DNA of 64,000 nucleotides, from positions 1,674,001 to 1,738,000 of the forward strand of contig OY969712.1 of the NCBI GenBank assembly GCA_963702105.1, given 5' to 3'. Origin of the DNA: ZC4RG20 sp963702105 (GTDB taxonomy: Bacteria; Pseudomonadota; Gammaproteobacteria; Steroidobacterales; Rariloculaceae). The notes below the pieces were generated by a model. That model was given only the letters and a program-made list of their open reading frames with translations, was not told the DNA's origin and searched no databases. The position numbers and the translations under genes were made by a program. Every line of letters begins with the position of its first letter. The stretch's first letter is position 1. Positions 41,993 through 51,553 of this stretch are shown piece by piece.

Positions 41993-42721
41993 ATGGACCA
42001 CCGATTCGCATCGACCGCGTGCCTTTTGCTGGCCGCAGCGCTGTTCGCGTCTGCGGCGCGGCCCGCCGAGATCGAGAGTCTCGACGTGACGCTCGTCGAC
42101 GGCCGGTATCATCTGGTCGCGCAGACGCATCTCGATGCGACGCCGGGCGCCATCTACAAGGTGCTGCTCGACTACGACGACGACGCCTACGGGCGCATCT
42201 CGGACGTTTATAAGGAGAGCGCCTACCTGGCCCCGGCCCCCGACGGCACGCCGCTCGTGTACACGCGCGTCGAGGGTTGTCTGCTTTTCTTCTGCCGCAG
42301 CATGCGCCGCGTCGAGCGGCTCGAGGCCGTGAAGCCGAGCTTGATTCGCACGGTCGCGCTGCCGGATCGCAGCGACTTCAAATACTCCCGCTCAGAATGG
42401 CGGCTCGAGCCCGAGGCCGGCGGTACGCACGTCACCTATCGCCTCGACTTGCAGCCGGACTTCTGGCTGCCCCCGTTCGTCGGTCCGGCTTTCCTCAAGC
42501 ACGTGCTCCTGCACGGCGGCATCCATGCCGTCGAGCGCATCGAGACGCTCGCGCAGCAGCTCGACAGGGGGCCGGGCACGGCGCCCGCGCCGCCTGCCCA
42601 CCCCGGAAGGCGAAGCGCGCCGGGCGGCGGCCCCGTGCAGGCCCGCTCGTCGCCCGCTCCGGCTGGCGCAGCGGCGGCTGCGGCGGGGGCGGCCGAGGCC
42701 GTCACGGCCGGCACGCGCTGA
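41993..42721 (+). CDS. Exported START/SRPBCC-like lipid-binding protein
   Basis: About 242 residues with a signal peptide (residues 1-24, ending ARPAE) and a helix-grip domain (TPGAIYKVLLDYDDDAYGRISDVYKES), the opening of START/polyketide-cyclase-like proteins. Cysteines in GCLLFFCRS could pair in the periplasm. After about residue 190 comes a long Ala/Pro/Gly-rich tail. The ATG at 41993 and a GTG at 41984 are both possible; the nearest ribosome-like site, TAGGG, suits the GTG slightly better. It ends 8 bases before hemW. A lipid or cell-wall ligand is inferred from the fold. Confidence 0.72.
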   Translation: MDHRFASTACLLLAAALFASAARPAEIESLDVTLVDGRYHLVAQTHLDATPGAIYKVLLDYDDDAYGRISDVYKESAYLAPAPDGTPLVYTRVEGCLLFFCRSMRRVERLEAVKPSLIRTVALPDRSDFKYSRSEWRLEPEAGGTHVTYRLDLQPDFWLPPFVGPAFLKHVLLHGGIHAVERIETLAQQLDRGPGTAPAPPAHPGRRSAPGGGPVQARSSPAPAGAAAAAAGAAEAVTAGTR

Positions 42722-42729
42722 AGGCCCGC

Positions 42730-43935
42730 ATGGCGGCCACCCCCGCGACCGTGCAGAGCGTGCAGAGCGTGCAGACGGTGCAAGGCGCGCGTCTGCCGGC
42801 GCCCGCGCTCCCCCTTACGCTCTACGTGCATCTGCCGTGGTGCGTGCGTAAGTGCCCGTACTGCGATTTCAACTCCTACGAGGCGAAGACAGAGCTGCCC
42901 GCCGCGGCCTACGTGGAGGCGCTGCTGGCCGATCTCGAGGAGGAGCTGCGTGTCGCCGGGGGGCGTCGCTTGGCCAGCATCTTCATCGGCGGCGGTACAC
43001 CGAGCCTGTTTCCGGCTGCGGCCGTCGGCCGCCTGCTGGCCGGGATTCGCGGGCTGGCCGACGTCGCAGAGGACGCCGAGATCACGCTGGAGGCCAATCC
43101 CGGGGCCGTCGAGGCCGAGCGCTTCCGCGGCTTTCGGGAGGCCGGCGTGAATCGCCTCTCCATCGGTGTACAAAGCTTTCGCGACGCACCGCTCGCGCGC
43201 CTCGGCCGGGTCCACGGCGCGGCCGAGGCCGCAAGGGCCGTCGAGCTCGCGCGCGCGGCCGGATTCCTGAATTTGAATCTCGACCTCATGTATGCGCTGC
43301 CGGGCGACGATGCCGAGGGGGCCGTGGCCGACCTCGAGCTTGCTCTGGCGTTAGAGCCGGAGCATCTTTCCTGGTATCAGCTCACGCTCGAGCCGAATAC
43401 GGCCTTTCACCGCAAGCCGCCTGCGTTACCGGACGAGGACGTTGTCGTGGAGATCGAGCGGCGCGGCCGGGCATTGCTCGCGGCCCGCGGCTACGCCCGC
43501 TACGAGGTCTCGGCCTATGCGCGGCCCGGGTACCGCTGCCGGCACAATCTCAACTATTGGGAATTCGGCGACTACATAGGCGTCGGCGCCGGCGCGCACG
43601 GCAAGCTCACGCTGCCCGACGGCACCGTCGAGCGCCGCGCGAAGCCGCGCAATCCGCGGACGTACATGGCGCAGGCCGGGTCGCCGGCCGGCGTGGACGT
43701 GGACCGCTTCGGGCCTTCCGAGCGCAGCGTGCTCGAGTTCATGATGGGCGCGCTTCGGCTTCCCGAGGGCGTGCCGGCTGCGAGCTTCGAGGCGCGAACC
43801 GGACTGCCGCTCGGCGCCATCGCCCGCGCGCGCACCGCGGCGGTCGCCCGCGGCTGGATGGCGCCCGAGGCCGAGCGCCTGAGGCCGACACCCGAGGGCC
43901 TCGCGTTCCTGAATGCGCTGCTCGCGCAGTTCTGA
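42730..43935 (+). CDS. hemW: HemW, radical SAM heme chaperone-like protein
   Basis: Radical SAM protein related to coproporphyrinogen III dehydrogenase but acting in heme delivery. 401 residues. The cluster motif CVRKCPYC has Cys38, Cys42 and Cys45; the GGGTPS and GVQSF motifs follow. Like HemW and unlike HemN it lacks the long N-terminal extension and has the HNLNYWEFGDYIGVGAGAHG segment. Codons 8-18 encode a small VQSVQSVQTVQ repeat absent from relatives. ATG 42730 follows the START-like gene by 8 bases. Confidence 0.93.
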   Translation: MAATPATVQSVQSVQTVQGARLPAPALPLTLYVHLPWCVRKCPYCDFNSYEAKTELPAAAYVEALLADLEEELRVAGGRRLASIFIGGGTPSLFPAAAVGRLLAGIRGLADVAEDAEITLEANPGAVEAERFRGFREAGVNRLSIGVQSFRDAPLARLGRVHGAAEAARAVELARAAGFLNLNLDLMYALPGDDAEGAVADLELALALEPEHLSWYQLTLEPNTAFHRKPPALPDEDVVVEIERRGRALLAARGYARYEVSAYARPGYRCRHNLNYWEFGDYIGVGAGAHGKLTLPDGTVERRAKPRNPRTYMAQAGSPAGVDVDRFGPSERSVLEFMMGALRLPEGVPAASFEARTGLPLGAIARARTAAVARGWMAPEAERLRPTPEGLAFLNALLAQF

Positions 43936-44025
43936 TCCCCGGAGGATTCCAAAGGTTCCGAGGCCGGGGATGCTGATATGCTTTGCGGCGTTCGTGAACG
44001 GTCACCTTCGGCGGGGGAGTCAAGC

Positions 44026-45156
44026 ATGATCATGCAACGGTCCGCTTGGGTTTCGGTCTTGTTCGTCGGCCTCGCGGCGTCCGCGGCCGCACTCGCGCAG
44101 CCGCCCGGAGCGGGCCCGACGGCCACACCGACCAAGCTGCGGTCCGTGCCGGCGGAGACGACGGCCGCGGCCGTGCGCGATCCGAGCTGGAAGCCGCCGC
44201 ACACGTCGTGGGGCGATCCGAGTTTCGAGGGTGTCTGGAGCGTGGACGACATGCGCGGCATACCGCGTGAACGGCCGAAGCAGTTCGGCACGCGCCGGGA
44301 GCTCACGCCGGACGAATTTCTCCAGCGCGCCGAGCGCGACCAGGCCGGCCGGGACCGGGCCGTGAACACTGAGACGTTCCTGCGCAACGAGTTCGGGGTG
44401 CGCAGCTTCGGGTACACCTCGCTCATCGTCGACCCGCCGAACGGCCGGATGCCCGAGCTCACGGCGGACGGGAAGGCGCGGGCGCAGGCCGTCTCCGGGC
44501 GCGGGACCTTCGGGCCGGGCCCGTTCAACACCTTCGAGGACTTCACGCTCTACGACCGATGCATCACGCGAGGCATCTTCGGGGCCGTGCTGCCCTCGAT
44601 CTACGGGAACGGCATCCGCATCGCCCAGAGCCCCGGCGCCGTCTCGATCACCTACGAGATGATTCACGAGACTCGCATCATTCCGCTCGACGGGCGTGCG
44701 CCCGTCAGCGGCGCCGTGCGGCAATACTCTGGACTCGGGCGCGGCCACTTCGAGGGCGATACGCTCGTCGTCGAAGCCTCGAACTTCACCGACAAGACGT
44801 CGGTCGGCGGCCGCGAGCTCAACAGCAAGGACCTGAAGCTCGTCGAAACCTATCGGCGCGTAGACCCCAACATGATCGAGTATCACGTCACGGTAGACGA
44901 TCCGAAGACGTTCACTGCGCCGTTCACTTACCGCATCATGATCACGAGCCAGCCGAACTACGAGGTCTACGAGTATTCCTGCCACGAGGGCAACGGCGCC
45001 GTGAAGTACGCGCTGAGCGGCGAGCGCGCGTACGAGAAGCAGGTAGCGGAGGCCGTTGCGAAGGGGGAGCCGATTCCTCGGCGCTCGAGCGGCCTCAACG
45101 TCTACCGTGCCCCGGAGAAGGGCGCGGAGGTCTACGACATCAATGCCGGCGAGTAA
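44026..45156 (+). CDS. Secreted protein of unknown function (GDTLVVE family)
   Basis: 376 residues with a signal peptide (about 1-24, ending ALAQ-PP). ATG 44026 has GGGGGAG upstream. The mature part has a Pro-rich start, a DPSFEGVWSVDD segment like other 'W-x-G' secreted proteins, and a core GHFEGDTLVVEASNF followed by strands (YHVTVDDPKTFT) that recurs in the protein at 56726, so the two belong to one family. I do not know its function. Such proteins are frequent in steroid- or aromatic-degrading proteobacteria and acidobacteria (general knowledge). Confidence 0.65.
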   Translation: MIMQRSAWVSVLFVGLAASAAALAQPPGAGPTATPTKLRSVPAETTAAAVRDPSWKPPHTSWGDPSFEGVWSVDDMRGIPRERPKQFGTRRELTPDEFLQRAERDQAGRDRAVNTETFLRNEFGVRSFGYTSLIVDPPNGRMPELTADGKARAQAVSGRGTFGPGPFNTFEDFTLYDRCITRGIFGAVLPSIYGNGIRIAQSPGAVSITYEMIHETRIIPLDGRAPVSGAVRQYSGLGRGHFEGDTLVVEASNFTDKTSVGGRELNSKDLKLVETYRRVDPNMIEYHVTVDDPKTFTAPFTYRIMITSQPNYEVYEYSCHEGNGAVKYALSGERAYEKQVAEAVAKGEPIPRRSSGLNVYRAPEKGAEVYDINAGE

Positions 45157-45162
45157 CGCGAG

Positions 45163-45176
45163 GGCCGGCGCCGGCC
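45163..45176. terminator. GC palindrome between convergent genes
   Basis: GGCCGGCGCCGGCC, a perfect 14 bp palindrome, lies in the 34 bp gap between the ends of the convergent secreted-protein and DUF3179 genes, followed by two copies of GCCGGCCTTA. It may act as a weak bidirectional terminator; there is no U-tract. Confidence 0.35.
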
Positions 45177-45190
45177 GGCCTTAGCCGGCC

Positions 45191-46790
45191 TTACTTGATC
45201 AGCACCGTGTCCGGGTGCTGCGCGTACCATCCGAACCAGAAGGCGCGGTGCGCCGGTACGCGCGGCAGCACGAGTTGGGCGTCGAATTCGGCGACGAGGG
45301 CGTCCTCCGTGACTTTCCAAGCCCGGCCGTCCGTGTCGATGACGCGGCCGTCCGTGTCGATGACGCGGCCGTCCGCGTCGAGGTGATCGAAGCGGCGGCT
45401 CCCCTCGAGGTAGACGCGGTTCGCACCCGCGGGACTCGTAATCACCACGAGCTGAGGTTTCGGGACGTCGACGTGGTAGACGCGGTGCTCGCGCAGGAAG
45501 TCGGCGCTGATCGCCACGGGGCGCGTGCCGTCTGCGAGCTTCGGCGGCAGGCGCAGCACGAGCACCTCCGCCTTGTTCGGCAGGCGCGCGTCGTGCCGCG
45601 AGAACGTCGAACATGAGCGCATCCGTGGAAAAGTAGTCGCGGTAGGCGGCGCCCTCCGAATAGTCGCGTCTGTAGCCGGTATCGATGGAGAGGACGGTCG
45701 TGTCCGGGTGACGCCTGCGCCATTCGCCCCATGTCGTCGTGACGATCGGCAGCGCCTGCAGCCGTAGCCCCGAGCCGACGAGCGGCCCGACGACCGGGCG
45801 CCCCTCGATGCTGGACCAGAGCGTGTGCGTGCCCGCGTCGAACATGAGCTTGTTCGATTGGTAGAGCAGGCCGCTCGTGCCGAACACCCTTACCTTGCCG
45901 CCGACCCGGCTTGCATAGGGAACGGCCGTGCCGCACAGCGTGCAATAGACGAGGGCGATCTCGCGGCCGCCGACGCGATCGTTCGCGAGCTCGTGCCAGG
46001 CCAGAATGCGCTTCGGATACGCGCGCGCCTTGCCGTCAACGTCCACTCCGAAGACGATGTCGCCGTCGTCGAGGTACTTCGCGTCGGCCGCGGCGACGGT
46101 CTTGGGATGATCGAGCGGCGGGATGCCGTTGACGGGCACACCGCCCCATTCGATCTCATCGAGCCGGATGTCGGAGTGCACGGGCGGCACGAAGAATTCG
46201 GCGAACTTCGGATCGAGCTGCGCATAGAGGCGGCCCTTGAACGCGCCGTAGTCGGGATGCGGCTCGTAGGGCCGGCTCCAGATCCACCGGCGCCAGGCCT
46301 CGACGTCGAGCCCGAAGCTTTGGCCGGTCTGCTGCTCGAGAAAGTTCGCGAGCCGGCTCATGCGCACCCAGTAGACGGGGTTGACGAAGCTCGTGCGCCT
46401 CAGCACATCGAGCTGATCCACGATTAAAGAAGCGTAGCCGTTCTTCCACGCGGCCTTGAGCCGCTCGCGCCCCGCTGCGGCGACCTTTTCGTTCAGAGAC
46501 GCCGCCGCGAAGAAGGCGATGATGGGCGGCGGCGCCGTGTCGTCTCGAGCCGGGGCCGCCTCCGTCTTCGTCTTCGCGGGCGCCGCCTCCGTCTTCGCGG
46601 GCGTCGAGTCCGCCGCGGCCGGCGCCGAATCGGCCCGGGCCGGCCCCGATCTCGGCTGCGCCGGCGTGGAACCGGCCTGCGGCGGGGGCGCCTGCTCCGC
46701 GGAATCCTGTGCCCTCGGCGCCCCCGCCAGAAGCGCGGCGGCGGCGAGGAGGGGGGCGGCGAGCCAGGGGCTCGGCGTTGCTCTGCTCAT
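45191..46790 (-). CDS. DUF3179 protein (interrupted by a +1 frameshift)
   Basis: Exported protein of the DUF3179 family, function unknown; the family's IALVYCTLCGTAVPY motif with paired cysteines is present. ATG 46790 gives a signal peptide ending in GAPRAQDS, then an Ala/Pro/Lys/Thr-rich linker (about residues 25-75). The frame breaks near 45603-45604 (minus strand GACGTTC where GACGTC is expected); after correction it continues as SRHDARLPNKAEVLVLRL to LIK-stop at 45191. A 21 bp repeat encodes DTDGRVI copies near the C-terminus. The third frameshifted gene in this window, broken at the same sequence as hypE and hypF. Confidence 0.85.
45325..45383 (-). repeat. Intragenic 21 bp tandem repeat in the DUF3179 gene
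   Basis: Units start at 45325, 45346 and 45367 at exactly 21 bp spacing (core GGCCGTCCGTGTCGATGAC; the third is partial). They encode the heptad DTDGRVI in frame, so copy-number change would not break the protein. Confidence 0.85.
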
Positions 46791-47016
46791 GCCGGCTGTC
46801 GCTCCGCTCGCGCCATCTTGGAACCATGGTAAAGGACGAATCCGCCCGCGGCCAGGAAACGGACTGGACCGTCGAGTTCGCATATGGGCCGCCGCGGGTG
46901 TATGCTCAATCAATACGGCGGGCAATCAAGCGCAGATGGCGGCGCTCGCCGGGATACGACGCCAACCGTACCGAACCGTGTCCGATTGATCGAGGTTCGG
47001 GCAGCGGAGGAAGTCG

Positions 47017-47268
47017 ATGAAACCACCACAGCACGCCGAGGTAGACACCTCGCAACGCTTGCGTAACGAGATGCGCAGGGCGATGCGGAGCGCGGCGGCC
47101 GTCAATGCGGTCATCAGGCCGACCGAGGCCGGTTGGATCATCGAGCTTTCGGACGGGCGCAACTGCGCCTTCAGCCGGGACCTGTGCCGCTCGGAGGACG
47201 CTCTCATGGCGGCGGCCGTGCAATGGGCGCGGCGCCACGGCGCCGGCGAGATCCATATCGCCTGCTGA
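47017..47268 (+). CDS. Unrecognised 83-residue protein
   Basis: Starts with ATG behind GGAGGAAG (spacing 4-5), so translation is likely. A basic helical N-terminus (SQRLRNEMRRAMRSAAAVNAV) is followed by a small alpha/beta segment (GWIIELSDGRNCAFSRDLC) and a helix (EDALMAAAVQWARRHG); three cysteines. No signal peptide. I do not recognise the family. It lies between the divergent DUF3179 gene and the cytochrome, 52 bp before the latter. Confidence 0.55.
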   Translation: MKPPQHAEVDTSQRLRNEMRRAMRSAAAVNAVIRPTEAGWIIELSDGRNCAFSRDLCRSEDALMAAAVQWARRHGAGEIHIAC

Positions 47269-47320
47269 CCCTTTCGCGGCCGGGAAATGACGTGGCCTGC
47301 AATTTGCATAGCAGGCTCGC

Positions 47321-48424
47321 GTGAACAGGGCGAAGAACGAAGTCCGGGACGGGGTCGATGTGGCCGCGCACTCCGTGCGCGCGGCCTTGCAAGCGCGCGC
47401 GAGCTGGATCAAGGGCGCGATTCTCGGCATCGTCGCCGCGGCCGCGGTTGCGCTCATCGGAATCCTCGCGGTCCTTTTCGGGGGGCTCTACGACGTTGCG
47501 GCCACGCGCGAGCACTTTCGGCCTGTCTACTGGGCGCTCGCCGAAGGCCTCAAGCGCTCGGTCGTTGCTCACGCCAATGGAATCGTGCCGCCGAGCTTCG
47601 ACCGTTCGAGCCGGATGCGAGGTTTGCTCGAGTACGACGAGCACTGCGTGAAGTGCCACGGGGCGCCCGGCGTGGCGCCCGACGCGTTCGCGCTCGGGCT
47701 CGAGCCCATTCCCGAGAATCTCGTTTATGCGGCCAACGAGCTGCGGCCGCGGGAAGTCTTCTGGATACTGCGCCACGGCATCAAGATGACCGGCATGCCG
47801 GCCTGGTACTACAGGCTGCCGGAGAAGCAGCTCTGGGACATCACGGCTTTCGTCATGACCCTGCCCGAGCTTTCGCCCGTCGAGTACAAGAAGTTGTTGA
47901 GCGAAGCAAAGAGCAGGCGCGACGAGCTGCTCGCGCCGCCTGTGCCCACCTCGCCTTTACTTTCGAAGGCGGCGCCGGCCTCGAGCGGTGAGGGGCGCAA
48001 AGCGGAATCGCTCGTAAGCGAATCGCTCTCGAGCGAATCACTCGGAAGACAATCGCGGACACGCGAGCAGACAAGCGAGCAGACACGCGAGGCCACACAG
48101 TATTCGCCCGAGGCCCTGGGCCGGATGGTCGCCGCGCTCGGCGACCCGAAGCGCGGACGGGAAGCGATCCCCCAGTACGGCTGCACGACCTGTCATATGA
48201 TCCCCGGGGTCATGGGCCGCAAGGTGCACGTCGGCCCGCCGCTGCGCGGGATCGCCGTGCGCAGCTTCGTGGCCGGCGAACTGCCGAACACGCCGGCGAA
48301 TCTCATGCGCTGGCTGCTCGAGACGCATAAGGTCGAGCCGCAAAGCGCGATGCCCAACCTCGGTCTCAAGCCGCGTGACGCCGCCGACATCGCCGCGTAT
48401 CTCTACACGCTGCGGGCGCGTTGA
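47321..48424 (+). CDS. Membrane-anchored di-heme c-type cytochrome
   Basis: 367 residues. A single membrane helix (about 30-55) anchors it with the hemes in the periplasm. Two class I cytochrome c domains: CVKCH at Cys109-His113 and CTTCH at Cys288-His292. Between them (about 200-255) is a Ser/Glu/Gln-rich low-complexity linker (SESLSSESL, TSEQTRE). Distal Met candidates are in GMPAWY and AMPNLG. GTG start at 47321. An electron-transfer role in respiration is expected; the partner oxidase is not in the window. Confidence 0.88.
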   Translation: MNRAKNEVRDGVDVAAHSVRAALQARASWIKGAILGIVAAAAVALIGILAVLFGGLYDVAATREHFRPVYWALAEGLKRSVVAHANGIVPPSFDRSSRMRGLLEYDEHCVKCHGAPGVAPDAFALGLEPIPENLVYAANELRPREVFWILRHGIKMTGMPAWYYRLPEKQLWDITAFVMTLPELSPVEYKKLLSEAKSRRDELLAPPVPTSPLLSKAAPASSGEGRKAESLVSESLSSESLGRQSRTREQTSEQTREATQYSPEALGRMVAALGDPKRGREAIPQYGCTTCHMIPGVMGRKVHVGPPLRGIAVRSFVAGELPNTPANLMRWLLETHKVEPQSAMPNLGLKPRDAADIAAYLYTLRAR

Positions 48425-48552
48425 CGGCCGCGGATCGAGTCCAATCCCTTCGTTTCCCTGTCGCCGGGCGCCGACAGATTTCGCGTCAACCGCCCGCCTC
48501 GCCGCGCGTTCTCTGCTTCCGTGCTCGGGAACTTTCGAGGTAGGGAGACCGT

Positions 48553-50481
48553 ATGATCGCAATCACTCAAATCGGATTCGGTGGCCGCGTGCGCGCGGCC
48601 GCGGTGGCCTGGCTCGCCGCGCTCGCCTTGGCCGGTTGTTCGGGCTCGGGGGCGCCGACCGCGTCGAGCGGCGCGACGGGCGGGACGTGCTCGGCATCGG
48701 ACGCGGCGGCTGCGGCCGATTGCGGGACGGCGCTTGTCAGCCTGACCGACGCGGAAGGCGACTTCGTCGGCTACTCGGTAGACGTTCTGTCCCTGACCCT
48801 GCAGCGCGCCGACGGCAGCACCGTCGAGATGCTGCCGGCGACGACACGCATCGACTTCGCACAGCTCACGGACCTTTCCGAGCTCGTGAGCGCCGCGACG
48901 CTCGCGCCCGGCGACTTCGTGGGCGGCACGATTCGGCTCGACTACGGCAATGCCGACATCGAGGTGGAGGCCGGCGGGCAGGTCGTGCAGGCCAGGGCCG
49001 AAGATGCGACGGGCGCGCCGCTCGGCGTCGTGGCGCTGCAGATTCAGCTCTCGGACCGTAACCATCTCGTGGTCACGCGTGCGCGCACGGCGTTTCTGAG
49101 CCTCGACTTCAATCTCGCCGCGTCCAACACCGTGGACACGAGCGTCTCGCCGCCCGTCGTCACGGTGGCGCCATACATCGTCGGCGAAGTCTCGCCCGTC
49201 GACCAGAAGGATCTGCGCGTGCGCGGCGCACTCGCGAGCGTCGATGCGGCGAGCTCGAGCTATACGGTCCATGTGCGGCCCTGGCAGCTCGCAAGCGGCG
49301 ACCACGGTTTGGTCACGGTCCAAACTACGGCGCAGACGACGTTCGAGATCGGCGGGGATACCTATACGGGCGCGGACGGTCTCACGGCGCTGGCGGCCCT
49401 GCCGAAGGCGACGTTGACGGTCGCGCGCGGGACGCTCGACACGGCGACGCACACATTCACTGCGGCGGACGTTGCGGCGGGCACGAGCGTCGGCGGCGCC
49501 GGCATCGACGCGGTCACGGGCAGCGTCGTGGCCCGCAGCGGCGATACGCTGACCGTCGCAGGTGCCTGGGCCATGCGGCACGACGCGCATGCGGCATTTC
49601 GAAGGACGGTGACGGTCCTGCTCGGGCCCTCGACCACGGTCGTCGAGACGGGGGCGCCCGCGGCTTCGGTCGATGCGGGCGCGGTCTCGGTGGGACAGCG
49701 GATCACGGCCTTCGGCACGTTTCAGGACCCCGCTTCGATCGACGCGACGACGGCCCCGACGACGGCCGCGACACCGCCCGTCCTCGACGCGACGGCCGGA
49801 CGCGTGCGGCTGCTGCCGACCCGCATCGAAGGGACGGTCGTCAGCGTCGTGCCCGGGCAGCTCGATCTTGCGCTGCAGTCGATCGATCGGCTCGGCGCGG
49901 ACCTGTTCGACTTCTCGGGCACGGGTACGGCTTCCGGCAGCGACGCGGATCCGGCCGACTACAAGGTGGCGACGGGCACGTTGTCGCTGGCGGGCCTGAC
50001 GGCGGGCGGCTGGACCGGGGTGCTCGGGTTCGTCGAGTCGTTCGGGACGGCGCCGCCCGACTTCGCCGGGCAGACCGTCATCGACCGGCAGGGGGCGCCG
50101 GCCACGCTCGACATCGGCTGGGGTACGGCCGGCACGACCGCGCCGTTCCTGACGATGGAGGCTTCGAGCCTCGTGCTCGACCTCTCGAACCCGGCGATCG
50201 GCACCCCGCACGCGTTGCGCGTCGGCGGCGTCGCGCAGGATCTCGGCGCGCTCCCAGCCTCGCCTTCGATCGTCCCCTCGAGCGGGCGCGCGCTGTTCGG
50301 CATCGCCGAGCCGGGCCACGTCGAGCTCTTCGCCGACTTCGGCGCGTTCGTGGACGCGCTGACAGCCAAGCTCGGCGGCGGCCAGGCGCTGCGCGCGTTC
50401 GAAGCTCACGGCAGCTACGACCCGGGGACGGGGACCCTGACGGCCACCAAGATCGCGGCCGTGTTCGTGCCCGCGAACTGA
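48553..50481 (+). CDS. Large lipoprotein with DUF4382/DUF5666-like beta domains
   Basis: 642 residues. Lipobox LALAGC (Cys29) after a hydrophobic signal predicts an outer-membrane or periplasmic lipoprotein. The first domain (CGTALVSLTDAEGDFVGYSVDVLSLTLQ) matches the start of DUF4382; later repeats of the type VTGSVVARSGDTLTV and IEGTVVSVVPGQLDL recall DUF5666. Almost entirely beta-strand, with few Lys. ATG 48553 has a ribosome site (AGGTAGGGAG). Function unknown. It is followed by a strong hairpin, so it is probably monocistronic. Confidence 0.75.
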   Translation: MIAITQIGFGGRVRAAAVAWLAALALAGCSGSGAPTASSGATGGTCSASDAAAAADCGTALVSLTDAEGDFVGYSVDVLSLTLQRADGSTVEMLPATTRIDFAQLTDLSELVSAATLAPGDFVGGTIRLDYGNADIEVEAGGQVVQARAEDATGAPLGVVALQIQLSDRNHLVVTRARTAFLSLDFNLAASNTVDTSVSPPVVTVAPYIVGEVSPVDQKDLRVRGALASVDAASSSYTVHVRPWQLASGDHGLVTVQTTAQTTFEIGGDTYTGADGLTALAALPKATLTVARGTLDTATHTFTAADVAAGTSVGGAGIDAVTGSVVARSGDTLTVAGAWAMRHDAHAAFRRTVTVLLGPSTTVVETGAPAASVDAGAVSVGQRITAFGTFQDPASIDATTAPTTAATPPVLDATAGRVRLLPTRIEGTVVSVVPGQLDLALQSIDRLGADLFDFSGTGTASGSDADPADYKVATGTLSLAGLTAGGWTGVLGFVESFGTAPPDFAGQTVIDRQGAPATLDIGWGTAGTTAPFLTMEASSLVLDLSNPAIGTPHALRVGGVAQDLGALPASPSIVPSSGRALFGIAEPGHVELFADFGAFVDALTAKLGGGQALRAFEAHGSYDPGTGTLTATKIAAVFVPAN

Positions 50482-50491
50482 CCTGCGAGCT

Positions 50492-50520
50492 GCGGGGCGC
50501 GGGGAAGGCCCGCGCCCCGC
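50492..50520 (+). terminator. Strong hairpin terminator after the lipoprotein gene
   Basis: An 11 bp perfect GC stem (50492-50502 with 50510-50520, loop GGAAGGC) lies 11 bases after the stop and is followed by a short T run (GGTTTTCC) about 10 bases on. A good candidate for transcription stop. Confidence 0.6.
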
Positions 50521-50651
50521 GGGGCTTCGGTTTTCCGTCCTGGCGCCCCGCGAGCTGCACGGGCAGTATCGTCGCGCCCCATGGGCTAAAATGACGGGCC
50601 GGGAAACGGAAGGGTTGCCGATACCCATCAACCAAGTTGCCGAGGAACATC

Positions 50652-51545
50652 GTGAGCAAGTTCGACGAACAGATGCAGAAGATTCGCACGCAGAAGGGCT
50701 TCATCGCGGCCCTGGACCAGAGCGGCGGCAGCACGCCCAAGGCGCTGCGCCAGTACGGAATCGACGAGAGCGCCTGGTCGAACGAAGAGGAGATGTTCGG
50801 GGTCGTCCACGAGATGCGCACGCGCATCGTCACGAGCCCGGCGTTCAACGGCGAACGGATACTCGGCGCGATCCTGTTCGAGAACACGATGGATCGCGAA
50901 ATCGCCGGCAAGCCGACGGCGGATTACCTCTGGGACGTGAAGCGCGTCGTGCCGTTCCTCAAGGTCGACAAGGGCCTTGCGGAGGAGAAGAACGGCGTGC
51001 AGCTCATGAAGCCCATCCCGAACCTCGACGCCCTGCTCGACAAGGCCAAGTCGAAAAATGTGTTCGGGACGAAGATGCGTTCCGTAATCAAACAGGCCGA
51101 CAAGGCCGGCATCGAGGCGATCGTCAAGCAGCAGTTCGAGCTCGCACGGCAGATCATCGCCAAGGGTCTCGTGCCGATCGTCGAGCCCGAGGTGGACATT
51201 CACTGCCCGAACAAGGCCGAGGCCGAACGGCTGCTCAAGGCGGGCATCAAGGCCGAGCTCGACAAGCTCGGGGCCGATCAGCGCGTCATGCTGAAGCTCA
51301 CGCTCCCGAGCGAAGATAACTTCTACGCGGACTGCATCGATCATCCGCGCGTCGTCAAGGTCGTGGCGCTGTCCGGCGGCTATTCGCGCGCCGAAGCCAA
51401 CAAACTGCTCGCGCGCAACCACCGCGTGGTCGCGAGCTTCTCGCGCGCGCTCGTCGAAGGCTTGACGGCGCAGATGTCGGACAAGGAATTCGACAGGAAG
51501 CTCGACGAGTCCATCGAGAGCATCTTCGAGGCGTCGAGCACCTAG
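50652..51545 (+). CDS. fda: Fructose-bisphosphate aldolase, class I
   Basis: Splits fructose 1,6-bisphosphate via a Schiff-base lysine. 297 residues, the size of the bacterial class I Fda type. Opening motif FIAALDQSGGSTPKAL and core PFLKVDKGL (Schiff-base region candidate); VEPEVDIHC and LKLTLPSEDN carry further active-site residues. GTG 50652 with GAGGAA upstream is preferred over TTG 50637. A TAAAAT at 50587-50592 is a plausible -10 element. Metal-independent aldolase fits an organism that also stores glycogen and runs gluconeogenesis (inference). Confidence 0.92.
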   Translation: MSKFDEQMQKIRTQKGFIAALDQSGGSTPKALRQYGIDESAWSNEEEMFGVVHEMRTRIVTSPAFNGERILGAILFENTMDREIAGKPTADYLWDVKRVVPFLKVDKGLAEEKNGVQLMKPIPNLDALLDKAKSKNVFGTKMRSVIKQADKAGIEAIVKQQFELARQIIAKGLVPIVEPEVDIHCPNKAEAERLLKAGIKAELDKLGADQRVMLKLTLPSEDNFYADCIDHPRVVKVVALSGGYSRAEANKLLARNHRVVASFSRALVEGLTAQMSDKEFDRKLDESIESIFEASST

Positions 51546-51553
51546 TAGCGCGA

